From the NCBI GenBank assembly GCA_963825415.1, contig CAWGTD010000008.1:1-49035 (forward strand): 49,035 nt of DNA. The letters run 5' to 3'. Shown here one piece after another: positions 14,489-23,063 of the stretch (position 1 is its first letter; each line of letters begins with the position of its first letter). Position numbers and translations under genes: made by a program. This DNA is from BP-464 sp963825415. GTDB lineage: Bacteria > Actinomycetota > Thermoleophilia > Solirubrobacterales > Solirubrobacteraceae. Below the pieces are notes generated by a model, which had not been told where the DNA came from, ran no database searches, and saw only the letters and a list, made by a program, of their open reading frames with translations.

Positions 14489-16276
14489 GTGAACCGGGAG
14501 ATCACACGCCGCAGGCTGCTGGAGCAGGGCGCGACCGCGGCCGCCGGGGCGACGCTAATCGGTGGCCTCGCGACCGACGCCGCGAAGGCGCGCCGCCGGA
14601 TCCAACTGCCAGGCCCCCGCGGCAAGCGCGTCGCGGTCCTGGGTGGCGGGATGGCCGGCCTGGCCGCCGCGCACGAGCTGATCGAGCGCGGGTTCTCAGT
14701 CGACGTCTACGAGCGCAAGGCGCTGGGCGGCAAGGCGCGCAGCATCCCGGTCGCCGGGACGGCCGCGGGCGGGCGCCGGCCGCTGCCCGGCGAGCACGGC
14801 TTCCGGTTCTTCCCCGGCTTCTATCACCACGTTCCCGACACGATGCGGCGGATCCCGTTCGGCAAGAACCCCAACGGCGTGTGGGACAACATGCTGGCCG
14901 CCAACGAGACGAAGTCGCCACGCACGAACGGCCGCGCGGACGGCACGGTGTTCGGCATCGCGCCGGACCCGAACGAGGCGAGCACGCCGGAGGGCTTTCG
15001 CCGGGTGCTGATGGAGGAGCTCGGCGGGCACGGTGTGCCGCCGCAGGAGCTCGCCTACTTCGTCGAGCGCGTGATGGTGTTCCTCACCAGCTGCGACGAG
15101 CGCCGCTTCGGCCAGTGGGAGCACGTCAGCTGGTGGGACTTCATCAAGGCCGAGGGCAAGTCGGAGGAGTACAGGACGGTCCTCGCGCGCGGCCTCACGC
15201 GCGCGGTGGTCGCCGCCAAGGAGCGCAAGGCGAGCACGCGCACGATCGGCAACATGGCCGAGGCGTTCGTCTACAACTTCCAGAGCCGCGGCAACGACGG
15301 GGCGCCGGACCGCGTGCTCAACGCACCGACCAACGAGGCGTGGATCGACCCGTGGATCCTGCTGCTGCGCGACAAGGGCGTGCGGTTCCACGTCGGCCAG
15401 ACCGTCGAGGCGCTGGACGTCCGGCGCGGGCGGATCGACGGCGTGCGCGTGCGCGACCGCCGCGGTCGCCGGCGGATGATCGAGGCCGACTGGTTCGTCT
15501 CCGGGATGCCCGCCGAGCGCGCGCGCCGGCTGTGGTCGCCGTCAGTGCTCGCCGTCGACCCCTCGCTCGAGGGAATGAACGAGCTCTACGTCGACTGGAT
15601 GAACGGCATCCAGTTCTATCTGAGCAAGCCGCTGGACATCGTGCGCGGCCACATGACGTTCATCGACGCGCCGTGGGCGCTGACCGCGCTCACGCAGGGC
15701 CAGTTCTGGGGCGACCGCGACTTCAAGCGCGACTACGGCGACGGCTCGGTCGTCGACTGCCTGTCGGTCGACGTCTCCGACTGGGACACGCCCGGGATCG
15801 TCTATGAGAAGACGGCCAAGCTGTGCAAGCGCGAGCAGGTCGCCAAGGAGGTACTCGAGCAGATAAAGCTCCACCTCAACGACAACGGCAGCGACGTCCT
15901 GACCGACGACATGATCCATTCCTGGCACCTCGACCCGGCCATCGCGTGGTCGCCGTCGCGTCGGAGCAATCGCAACGACGACCCGCTGCTGGTCAACACG
16001 ATCGGTTCCTGGGAGAAGCGGCCGCAGGCGCACACGAAGGTCCCCAACCTGTTCCTTGCCGGCGACTATGTGCAGACCGACATCGACCTGGCCACGATGG
16101 AGGGCGCGAACGAGTCCGGCCGCGCCGCGGCCAACGCCCTGCTCGACGCGACGGGCTCCAAGGCCGAGCGCGTGAAGATGTTCAAGCTCTACGACCCGCC
16201 GGAGTTCGAGGCCGCGAAGGCCGCCGACGCCCAGCTGTATCGCAACGGGCAGCCCAACCTGCTCGACAAGGGCTGA
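14489..16276 (+). CDS. FAD-dependent amine oxidase/phytoene desaturase-like oxidoreductase, Tat-exported
   Basis: A 595-residue flavoprotein. The N-terminus looks like a twin-arginine signal (NREITRRRLLEQG, then an Ala/Gly-rich hydrophobic stretch). The FAD-binding Rossmann motif is VAVLGGGMAGLAAAHEL (about residue 50), followed by VYERKALGGKAR and GEHGFRFFPGF, as in the amine oxidase, phytoene desaturase and hydroxysqualene dehydroxylase superfamily. The C-terminal FAD motif is LFLAGDYVQTDIDLATMEGANESG. The substrate is unknown; large Tat-type members with GEHGFRFFPGF occur in many actinobacteria. GTG 14489 begins the Tat motif and follows the GH92 stop by 4 bases; an ATG at 14429 would lie inside the mannosidase. 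Confidence 0.85.
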   Translation: MNREITRRRLLEQGATAAAGATLIGGLATDAAKARRRIQLPGPRGKRVAVLGGGMAGLAAAHELIERGFSVDVYERKALGGKARSIPVAGTAAGGRRPLPGEHGFRFFPGFYHHVPDTMRRIPFGKNPNGVWDNMLAANETKSPRTNGRADGTVFGIAPDPNEASTPEGFRRVLMEELGGHGVPPQELAYFVERVMVFLTSCDERRFGQWEHVSWWDFIKAEGKSEEYRTVLARGLTRAVVAAKERKASTRTIGNMAEAFVYNFQSRGNDGAPDRVLNAPTNEAWIDPWILLLRDKGVRFHVGQTVEALDVRRGRIDGVRVRDRRGRRRMIEADWFVSGMPAERARRLWSPSVLAVDPSLEGMNELYVDWMNGIQFYLSKPLDIVRGHMTFIDAPWALTALTQGQFWGDRDFKRDYGDGSVVDCLSVDVSDWDTPGIVYEKTAKLCKREQVAKEVLEQIKLHLNDNGSDVLTDDMIHSWHLDPAIAWSPSRRSNRNDDPLLVNTIGSWEKRPQAHTKVPNLFLAGDYVQTDIDLATMEGANESGRAAANALLDATGSKAERVKMFKLYDPPEFEAAKAADAQLYRNGQPNLLDKG

Positions 16277-16291
16277 CCGCGCCTGTAGCGG

Positions 16292-16504
16292 CTAGTCGCG
16301 GCGCTCGAGCGAGTCGCCGATCAGCCAGAACATCGGCGGCCAGAGGCCGACGAACAGGGCGCGGCGCTCGGCATTGCCGCGCTCCTCCTGGCCGATCGTC
16401 TTCGCGCGGACCCACAGCGTGATGCAGATTCCGACGGTGCTCAGCGACAAGGCGTGGAGGTGCCAGCCGCGCAGGCCGACCTTATGCAAGGGCTTGACGA
16501 GCAT
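16292..16504 (-). CDS. Small membrane protein of unknown function
   Basis: 70 residues with two hydrophobic stretches (HALSLSTVGICITLWV and RALFVGLWPPMFWLIGDSL) separated by a charged loop with KTIGQEERGNAERR. It is too short and too hydrophobic to be a shadow of another frame, and nothing is coded opposite it. Convergent with the FAD oxidoreductase. No family recognised. Confidence 0.6.
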   Translation of the reverse strand: MLVKPLHKVGLRGWHLHALSLSTVGICITLWVRAKTIGQEERGNAERRALFVGLWPPMFWLIGDSLERRD

Positions 16505-16581
16505 CCGCTCAGCATCACTACCCCGTCAGCGGGCCGCTCATCCCACTGGTGCGTCGCCCGTTCTGTGGGTAGGTCTATCGG

Positions 16582-17964
16582 GTGCCGCGTCGCCCGCCCC
16601 TCACCAGACGTCTCTCGACGGCCGCCGGCTGGCCCGTCGGGGTCGCCTGGACGACATGGCAGTACCTGTGGCGCACGATGCCGGTCCACCGCTGGGAGAT
16701 GACCGGCTCGCCCGAGGAGGATTCGCCACCGCCGTTGCCCGAGGGGGTCGAGGTCGAGGACATCCAGTCCCCGGCAGACGGCGCCGGCTCGCACTTTCAC
16801 CGGATCTACCGAACGACCATCCGCGGCTCCGACCTGGCCGCCGAGGAACTGATGGCCCGGATCGGCAGCGACCTCGACGCGATGGCGCCGTCGGGGATGG
16901 CGAAATTCCAGAAGGTCCACGGCGACAAGGGTCGTCTGCGCGTCGGCGACGAGTACGTGGTGCGGATGCCGGGGCCTTGGGACGGGCCGGTCCGCGTCGT
17001 CGAGGTCACGCCCGATTCCCTCCGGCTCGCGACGCTCGACGGCCACCTCGAGGCGGGCCAGATCGAGTTCCGCGCGCACTCCAACGTGCGGACGATCGAG
17101 TTCGTCATCGAGTCCTGGGCCCGCAGCGGCGACCGCGTCTCGGAGGCGCTCTACGAGCACGTCCGCATGGCCAAGGAGATCCAGCTGCACATGTGGACCT
17201 CGGTGCTCCAGCGCGTGACGCGGATGGCCGACGGCCACATGGAGGGCGGCGTCAGGGTCATCACCCGCTGCCTGCCCGCGGCCCCACCCGACCCAGGTGA
17301 TGAAAGCTCACGTGCGCTGCGGGCGCTGGCCGAGCTGTCGGTCAACTTCGACCCTTCGCGGTCAGCGGAGTACACCCGCGAGAACGGCTGGCACGTCGAC
17401 GACCTGAGCGCGACGCTGCCGAACGAGGCGTCAGGCGACCCAGTGGAGGGCGGCAGCTTCATGGTCGCCAAGCGGCTCATGCACGATTACCAGGTGGCCG
17501 ACCCCGCGAAGATCCGCGCCGACTACGACCCTTGCGCCCCGCTGGACGGACGCGACATGCTGCTGGAGATCCGCTTCCGCGGACTGCGTATCCACGTCGG
17601 CGTGCGGGTCAGCACTCCCTACGACGAGTCGCGAGTCGTCGACGGCCGCCGCGTGCGGGTCTTCGGCTGGAGCTACCGCACGCTCGAGGGTCACTTCGAG
17701 CAGGGCGAGATGCACTACGAGGTCTGGAAGTGGCTCGACGACGGCGACGTCGAGTTTCGCCTGCACTCCTACTCGCGGCCGGCGACCAGCGGCCCGCTGT
17801 GGACGCGCCTGGGCTTCCGCGTGATCGGGCGCCACTACCAGCTCGACTACTACCGCAGCGCCTGCCGGCGGATGCGGCGCCTGACCGAGGCGCAGCTCGA
17901 GCTGGCAGACGTGCGCCGCCGCGACGAGCGTGCCGACCACCCGGAGTCGCAGGCGGTTCACTAA
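16582..17964 (+). CDS. Tandem DUF1990-type protein
   Basis: A 460-residue cytoplasmic protein that looks like two DUF1990-type domains in a row. The first (about 60-230) contains VGDEYVVRMPGPWDGPVRVVEV, TLDGHLEAGQIEFRA and FVIESWARSGDRVSEALY over a longer stretch. The second (about 290-440) contains RVRVFGWSYRTLEGHFEQGEMHYEV and VEFRLHSYSRPA. DUF1990 proteins are widespread in actinobacteria and plants; the fold is predicted to bind lipid-like ligands but no activity is established. GTG 16582 is the start. It ends 11 bases before rsbQ, so it may be in the same transcript as rsbQ-rsbP. Confidence 0.75.
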   Translation: MPRRPPLTRRLSTAAGWPVGVAWTTWQYLWRTMPVHRWEMTGSPEEDSPPPLPEGVEVEDIQSPADGAGSHFHRIYRTTIRGSDLAAEELMARIGSDLDAMAPSGMAKFQKVHGDKGRLRVGDEYVVRMPGPWDGPVRVVEVTPDSLRLATLDGHLEAGQIEFRAHSNVRTIEFVIESWARSGDRVSEALYEHVRMAKEIQLHMWTSVLQRVTRMADGHMEGGVRVITRCLPAAPPDPGDESSRALRALAELSVNFDPSRSAEYTRENGWHVDDLSATLPNEASGDPVEGGSFMVAKRLMHDYQVADPAKIRADYDPCAPLDGRDMLLEIRFRGLRIHVGVRVSTPYDESRVVDGRRVRVFGWSYRTLEGHFEQGEMHYEVWKWLDDGDVEFRLHSYSRPATSGPLWTRLGFRVIGRHYQLDYYRSACRRMRRLTEAQLELADVRRRDERADHPESQAVH

Positions 17965-17975
17965 CTTCATCGGGC

Positions 17976-18773
17976 ATGAGCGCCCTGCAGCGCAACAACG
18001 TCAACGTCCAGGGCCGCCCCGAGGGGCAGCCGATGGTGTTCGCCCACGGATTCGGCTGCGACCAGAACATGTGGCGCCACGTGTGGCCCGCATTCGCCGA
18101 CGACTACCGCATCGTCCTGTTCGACTACGTCGGATCGGGCGACTCCGACGCCTCGGCGTTCGACCGCGAGCGCTACGGCTCGTTGCAGGGCTACGCCGAG
18201 GACGTCCTGGAGATCTGTCGCGAGCTCGACCTCGGCGACGTCGTCTTCGTAGGCCACTCGGTCAGCTCGATGGTCGGCGCGCTGGCGGCAGCCGCGGAGC
18301 CGGAGCGCTTCGCCCGGCTCGTGATGGTCGGGCCCTCACCGCGCTACGTCGACGACGGCGACTATGTAGGCGGCTTCACGCGCGAGGACATCGACGGCCT
18401 GCTCGCGTCGCTGGAGAGCAACTACCTCGGCTGGTCGAGCGCGATGGCGCCGGTGATCATGGGCAACGAGGACCGCCCGGAGCTGGGCGAGGAGCTGACC
18501 AACAGCTTCTGCCGGGCGGACCCCGAGATCGCCGCGCACTTCGCGCGCGTGACCTTCCTGTCCGACAACCGCGACGACCTCGCGCGGGTGACCACGCCCA
18601 GCCTGGTACTCCAATGCTCCAGTGACGTGATCGCTCCCCAGACCGTCGGCGAATACGTCGACCGGGCGTTGCCCGACAGTCGCATGGTGCTGCTGAAGGC
18701 GACCGGCCACTGTCCCAACCTCAGCGCGCCGGAGGAGACCGTGGCCGCGATCAAGGCCTTCCTCGCGGCGTGA
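17976..18773 (+). CDS. rsbQ: RsbQ-like alpha/beta hydrolase, energy-stress signalling
   Basis: 265 residues, closely like Bacillus subtilis RsbQ along its whole length: FAHGFGCDQNMWRHV, ILFDYVGSGDSD corresponds here to VLFDYVGSGDSD, then VFVGHSVSSMVG, VMVGPSPRY, SLVLQCSSDVIAPQTVGEYV and ATGHCPNLS. The catalytic triad falls at Ser 95, Asp 217 and His 245 (96/219/247 in B. subtilis). RsbQ supplies a small hydrophobic molecule to the PAS domain of RsbP and so activates the phosphatase under energy stress. ATG 17976 gives the canonical N-terminus, with TAACTT 8 nt ahead. Its stop overlaps the GTG start of the next gene, which encodes the RsbP-type partner. Confidence 0.93.
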   Translation: MSALQRNNVNVQGRPEGQPMVFAHGFGCDQNMWRHVWPAFADDYRIVLFDYVGSGDSDASAFDRERYGSLQGYAEDVLEICRELDLGDVVFVGHSVSSMVGALAAAAEPERFARLVMVGPSPRYVDDGDYVGGFTREDIDGLLASLESNYLGWSSAMAPVIMGNEDRPELGEELTNSFCRADPEIAAHFARVTFLSDNRDDLARVTTPSLVLQCSSDVIAPQTVGEYVDRALPDSRMVLLKATGHCPNLSAPEETVAAIKAFLAA

Positions 18774-19903
18774 CCTCCGAGCACGAGCTCCTCGAGGACA
18801 CGGCCGAGGAGCTGTTCGAGGACGCGCCGTGCGGGTTTCTGATCACGCGGGTCGACGGGACGATCGTCAAGGTCAACCGCACCTTCGAGGCGTGGACCGG
18901 CCTGCGACGGGACGACCTCCTCGGGGAGCGGCGCTTCCAGGATCTGCTGTCGGCGGGCGGGCGGATCTATCACGAGACCCATTACGCGCCGCTGCTGCAG
19001 ATGCAGGAGTCCGTTCGCGAGATCGCGGTCGACATCGTCCGTGCGGACGGGTCGCTGCTGCCGGCACTGATCAACTCCGTGCTGCGCAGCGACGAGTCCG
19101 GGCGCGAGCGCGTCGTCAGGACGACCGTCTTCGACGCGACCGACCGCCGCCGTTACGAGCAGGAGCTACTCCGCGCTCGTAGGCGCGAGCACGACATCGC
19201 CCAGCAGTTGCAGCGCAGCCTGCTCTCCGGCGAGCTGCCCGTGTCCGCGAGGGTGCAGCTCGCCGCGGCCTACCGGCCGGCGGTCAGCGGCCTCGAGGTC
19301 GGAGGCGACTGGTACGACGCCTTCTGGCTCGACGACGGTGAGACGCTCGGCCTCGTCGTGGGCGACGTCGTGGGCCGCGGCATCGGCGCCGCCGCGACGA
19401 TGGGCCAGCTGCGCAGCGCCGTGCGCGCGCTGGCGTCGACCGGGCTCGGCGTGGGGCCTGTCCTCGAGGCCGTTGACCGGTTCTCGAGACGCCATGGCGT
19501 GGGGCAGATGGCCACGCTGGTCTACGCGCAGCTCGAAATCGGCACGGGCGTGTTGCGCTACGCGTGCGCGGGACATCCTCCGCCGCTGCTCGTGATGCCG
19601 GGCGGCGATCCGATCGTGCTCTGGGGAGGGCGATCCCTGCCGCTCGAGGCGCAGCGCTCGACTGCTGCGCGCACCGAGGACGCCCAGCAGCTGGAGCCCG
19701 GCAGCATCCTCCTGCTCTACACCGACGGCCTGGTGGAACGCCGCACGCAATCGATCGACGACGGAATGAGCACGCTGGGGGCCGAGCTCGCACGCCTCCG
19801 CCATGAGGATCTGGCCGTGCTCGCGGATTCGATCGTCCAGACGCTTCGCGACGCCGAGCACGCCGACGACGTCTGTCTGCTTGCCGCCCGCCTGCGGAAG
19901 TAG
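18770..19903 (+). CDS. rsbP: RsbP-like PAS-PP2C phosphatase
   Basis: A 377-residue serine phosphatase. An N-terminal PAS domain (about 10-125; DAPCGFLITRVDGTIVKVN, then WTGLRRDDLLGERRFQDLL) is joined by a coiled-coil-like linker (RRRYEQELLRARRREHDIAQQL) to a SpoIIE-type PP2C domain. The metal-binding motifs are intact: VGGDWYDAF, VVGDVVGRGIGAA, LLYTDGLVERR and ADDVCLL. In B. subtilis RsbP dephosphorylates the anti-anti-sigma factor RsbV and frees sigma-B. No RsbV, RsbW or sigma factor is encoded in this window, so the target lies elsewhere. The GTG start overlaps the rsbQ stop (GTGA), indicating coupled translation and a working pair. Confidence 0.92.
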   Translation: MTSEHELLEDTAEELFEDAPCGFLITRVDGTIVKVNRTFEAWTGLRRDDLLGERRFQDLLSAGGRIYHETHYAPLLQMQESVREIAVDIVRADGSLLPALINSVLRSDESGRERVVRTTVFDATDRRRYEQELLRARRREHDIAQQLQRSLLSGELPVSARVQLAAAYRPAVSGLEVGGDWYDAFWLDDGETLGLVVGDVVGRGIGAAATMGQLRSAVRALASTGLGVGPVLEAVDRFSRRHGVGQMATLVYAQLEIGTGVLRYACAGHPPPLLVMPGGDPIVLWGGRSLPLEAQRSTAARTEDAQQLEPGSILLLYTDGLVERRTQSIDDGMSTLGAELARLRHEDLAVLADSIVQTLRDAEHADDVCLLAARLRK

Positions 19904-19915
19904 CGTTCGCCCCGC

Positions 19916-20368
19916 GTGGAGCATCACCACCTTCCCGGGGCCGGGCACCAGGGCCTGCGCGCGCAGCTGTCGGCGACGGTCGCCGCCGCGGCCGGGCCGT
20001 ACGGCTACACGGTCAGCCTCGGCGGTTCGATCGCGCTGACCGCACACCACCTGGGCGGGGCGACCTACGGGGGCGCAATGCTGCTGATGGCAGGAGCGGT
20101 GGTGGCGTTCCTCATCCTCGAGCTGATCGCCCAGGGCTCGTTCGCGCCGAGCCACCCGGAGCACGACTTCCCGCCGACGGTCTGGGGCAACGCGCACATT
20201 CCCGCGGCGGGGGCTGCGATCTCGTCGGTGTGGGGGTTGATCCACGTGGTCGACGAGCCGGTCGCCTGGCTGGTCGTCGGCTTCACAGCGACCTCCGTGT
20301 ATTTCATGGTCAGCACGCTCCAACGGATCGCGATCGCCGCCCTGCGCAGGCGTGCGAGCGCCGAGTAG
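19916..20368 (+). CDS. Membrane protein of unknown function downstream of rsbP
   Basis: 150 residues with three to four predicted membrane segments (SLGGSIALTAHHLGG region, GAMLLMAGAVVAFLILELI, AAGAAISSVWGLIHVV, and VAWLVVGFTATSVYFMV) and a short basic C-terminus. GTG 19916 starts 12 bases after rsbP, so it is very likely in the same operon. No family recognised. A role in stress signalling is suggested only by position. Confidence 0.65.
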   Translation: MEHHHLPGAGHQGLRAQLSATVAAAAGPYGYTVSLGGSIALTAHHLGGATYGGAMLLMAGAVVAFLILELIAQGSFAPSHPEHDFPPTVWGNAHIPAAGAAISSVWGLIHVVDEPVAWLVVGFTATSVYFMVSTLQRIAIAALRRRASAE

Positions 20369-20371
20369 CCT
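20366..20371 (+). promoter_or_regulatory. -10 hexamer of a leaderless promoter
   Basis: TAGCCT, overlapping the stop codon of the membrane protein and ending 7 nt before GTG 20379; no ribosome binding site between. Suggests the secreted protein has its own start of transcription. Confidence 0.45.
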
Positions 20372-20378
20372 CTGCGCA

Positions 20379-21590
20379 GTGCGCACGCATCCGGCGCTCT
20401 TCCTCGCCGCGGCGACCCTGACGCTCCTGCTCTCCGCCACCCCCGCGTCGGCGCTCGAGCGCTCGCTGAACATCGACGGCAAGGAGAACATCTTCGCCGC
20501 CGGTCGCAAGACGACCCCGCCGCCCACCGACGGCAATCTGCCTCACGAGGTCAGCTTCGCCGCGGGCGCCGGCAAGGTGATGACTGCGTCGAGCGTGCGC
20601 GGCCAGATCGACACCCGCTGCGGGATCGTCAACCCGGACGGCACCGGCGCGTGCCGTGGCAGCAACGTCGACTCGTTCGCCGGGATCTCCGGGATCGTCG
20701 CCGACGGCGCCGCGATGATGCTCGTGGGCGTGTTCCTCACCGACGCGACGCCGTCGGGCACACCGCCACCGCGGCTGGACTTCTCGCCCGGCCTCGGGCT
20801 GGGGGAGGGGTTCCTGGAGATCTCGCCCCAGATCGAGCAGACGTTCTGGATCGGGGACGGCCTTACGGGCGACGGTGACGGGTCGCGCCAGCGCATCAAT
20901 GTCCCCGCGCGCGCGACGCGGCTGTTCGTCGGGTTCGCCGACGCGAGCGCGTTCTCGGGGCCGCCGTGCTGTTACAACGACAACCTGGGCGGCTACAAGG
21001 CGACGATCTTCATCGGCCGCTCCGCGGGCCCGCCCGGGCCGGACCCGCAGGCGAACCGCAGCGGGACCGGATCGGTCTCCTCGGGGCGCGTGTTGGTCAA
21101 CGGGCGGCGGCTGCGAAACGGCCAGCGCATCCCGGTCGGCTCGACGGTCGACACGCGTGCCGGCTCGCTCGTCCTGCGCGTGGCGGACGGCAAGGGCGGC
21201 ATCCAGACCGGGACGTTCTCCAAGGGCGTCTTCCGCTTCACGCAGGCGCGCGAGAAGGTCGTGACGCCGCTGGGCACGACGCTGCGCGTCCTGACCACCC
21301 GGCTGAACCTCGTCGGCGGCAACTTCAAGTCGTGCCCGGCATCGACACGTGCCGGCCCGGCTCGTCGGCGCGCGGTCCGCTTTCTGCAGGCGAAGGCGAG
21401 CGGGCGCTTCCGCGTGGTCGGGCGCCAGTCGTCGGGCATCGAACGCGGGACCGCCTGGACGACGAGCGATCTGTGCGAGGGCACCGAGACCAAGGTGACC
21501 AAGGGCACCGTGATCGTCACGGACTTCGCGCTGAAGCGCGACATCGTCGTCATGAAGGGCCAGACGTACCTCGCCCGGCGCCCGGCCTGA
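20379..21590 (+). CDS. Secreted protein with lectin-like N-terminal and FecR-like C-terminal part
   Basis: 403 residues. A signal peptide (LFLAAATLTLLLSATPASA) is followed by a domain of about 190 residues with SGIVADGAAMMLVGVFLTD, FWIGDGLTGDG, VPARATRLFVGFADAS and YNDNLGGYKATI, the pattern of small calcium- or sugar-binding PA-IL/PEP-CTERM-associated domains. The C-terminal about 180 residues contain VLVNGRRLRNGQRIPVGSTVD and GGIQTGTFSKGVFRFTQ, as in FecR-like domains common in Thermoleophilia surface proteins. The exact function is unknown; an outside-facing structural or binding role is likely. GTG 20379 starts right at the signal peptide, 10 bases after the previous gene. Confidence 0.75.
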   Translation: MRTHPALFLAAATLTLLLSATPASALERSLNIDGKENIFAAGRKTTPPPTDGNLPHEVSFAAGAGKVMTASSVRGQIDTRCGIVNPDGTGACRGSNVDSFAGISGIVADGAAMMLVGVFLTDATPSGTPPPRLDFSPGLGLGEGFLEISPQIEQTFWIGDGLTGDGDGSRQRINVPARATRLFVGFADASAFSGPPCCYNDNLGGYKATIFIGRSAGPPGPDPQANRSGTGSVSSGRVLVNGRRLRNGQRIPVGSTVDTRAGSLVLRVADGKGGIQTGTFSKGVFRFTQAREKVVTPLGTTLRVLTTRLNLVGGNFKSCPASTRAGPARRRAVRFLQAKASGRFRVVGRQSSGIERGTAWTTSDLCEGTETKVTKGTVIVTDFALKRDIVVMKGQTYLARRPA

Positions 21591-21626
21591 GCACAAGATC
21601 GCGCGCGCGGATGCGTTGAGGGTCAT

Positions 21627-23039
21627 ATGCGCCTGCGCGTGATCACCGCCGCGCTGCTCGCCGCCGCACTCGTGCCCCCCGCGGCGCAGGCCGCGTCCCG
21701 GCCCACCGGCCACGTCGGCCGTTGGTTCACCGACCATCACGGCCGCGTGCTCACTCCGCACGGCGTAGCGGTAATGGACTTCGCCGACCCGCACCTGCCC
21801 GAGGCGCTCGGCTTCAGCGACGACGACGCGCGGTTCTTGGCCGACCACGGCTTCGACGTGGTGCGCGTCGGGATGAACTGGTCGGGCATCGAACCCCAGC
21901 GCGACCAGATCAGCGGTTCTTACCTCGCCTCGATCCGCCGCACGGTCCGCCTGCTGGCCAGGCGCGGCATCAAGTCGATCCTGGACATCCACCAGGACGG
22001 CTACGGCCCGATGACCGGCACCGACGGCGCCCCGGACTGGGCGACCGTCACCGACGGGGCACCGAACAACAAGGTCGCGTTCGGGGCGGACTACTTCGTG
22101 AACCCGGCGCTCGAGCGCGCGTTCGACAACCTCTGGAGCAACGGCGCGGGCATGGCCGACCAGTTCGCCGAGATGGTGGCCGCGTTGGGCCGGACGTTCC
22201 GCGACGAGCCCGGCATGGTCGGCTACGACCTGTTCAACGAGCCGTGGCCGGGCTCGCAGTACTCGTCGTGCATGAGCCCGCAGGGCTGCCCGGTCTTCGA
22301 CCAGCTGCTCTCGGCGTGGTACCGGCGCGTGATCGCGGCGCTCAAGCGCACAGACCCGCGACACCTCGCGTTCGTCGAGCCGAACCTGTTCTTCGACTTC
22401 GGGGCGAACACCAACCTCGGCGACACCGGCGGCGACGGCTTCGCCTTCCACGACTACTGCCTCGGCGCGGGCGCCGGCGACGCGCTGCCGACGGTCCCGA
22501 ACAACGGCACGCCGTGCGGCATCGAGGAGTCGATGGTGATCGCCAACGCGACCGCGTTTGCCGAGAAGGCGGGCCTCGCGGTGATCAACACCGAGTGGGC
22601 GGCGACCGACGACCTCGTGACGACCGCGCGCGTGGCGGACGAGCTCGATGCGGGTCGCGTCCCGTGGACCTTCTGGGAGTACGCGAGCCCACGGCTCGTC
22701 GCCGACCCGCACAAGCCTCCGAAGGGCGAGAACCTCAACGCGCCCGCGCTGGCGATCCTCGACCGGCCCTACCCGCGCGCGGTGGCCGGCGTGCCGCGCC
22801 GCTGGAAGTGGGATGCGCAGAGCCGCACGTTCGAGTTGGACTACACGACCGCGCTCGCCGCGCCCAGCGAGTCGCCGTCGCGCACCACCACGGTCTGGAC
22901 CAGCCCGCTGCACTACCCCCGCGGCTACAAGGTCGCCGTCGACGGCGCGCGCGTGATCTCGCGGCCCAACGCCCGGGTCCTACGGCTGCGCACCCTCCCG
23001 CGGTCCGGCCACGTGGAGCTCCGCCTCACGCCGCGCTGA
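21627..23039 (+). CDS. Secreted GH5 family glycosidase (endoglycoceramidase-like)
   Basis: 470 residues beginning with a signal peptide (MRLRVITAALLAAALVPPAAQA). The TIM-barrel of glycoside hydrolase family 5 follows: GFDVVRVGMNWSGIEP, SILDIHQDGYGP, and the acid/base Glu in VGYDLFNEPWPG (about residue 211); the nucleophile Glu is probably in AVINTEWAATDD. A C-terminal beta domain (about 380-470) resembles that of endoglycoceramidases and related GH5 enzymes acting on glycolipids. The natural substrate is uncertain. It stands among other secreted hydrolases (GH92, CocE-like, phosphoesterase). Confidence 0.88.
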   Translation: MRLRVITAALLAAALVPPAAQAASRPTGHVGRWFTDHHGRVLTPHGVAVMDFADPHLPEALGFSDDDARFLADHGFDVVRVGMNWSGIEPQRDQISGSYLASIRRTVRLLARRGIKSILDIHQDGYGPMTGTDGAPDWATVTDGAPNNKVAFGADYFVNPALERAFDNLWSNGAGMADQFAEMVAALGRTFRDEPGMVGYDLFNEPWPGSQYSSCMSPQGCPVFDQLLSAWYRRVIAALKRTDPRHLAFVEPNLFFDFGANTNLGDTGGDGFAFHDYCLGAGAGDALPTVPNNGTPCGIEESMVIANATAFAEKAGLAVINTEWAATDDLVTTARVADELDAGRVPWTFWEYASPRLVADPHKPPKGENLNAPALAILDRPYPRAVAGVPRRWKWDAQSRTFELDYTTALAAPSESPSRTTTVWTSPLHYPRGYKVAVDGARVISRPNARVLRLRTLPRSGHVELRLTPR

Positions 23040-23063
23040 GCGATCAAGCCCCCGGCACCTGCC

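Noticed and set aside
20310..22913. Long minus-strand open frame (867 codons) opposite the FecR-like and GH5 genes
   Set aside because: It is a shadow of high-GC coding on the plus strand, with Arg/Ala/Val-rich low-complexity product and no family motif; the plus-strand genes have signal peptides and catalytic residues.
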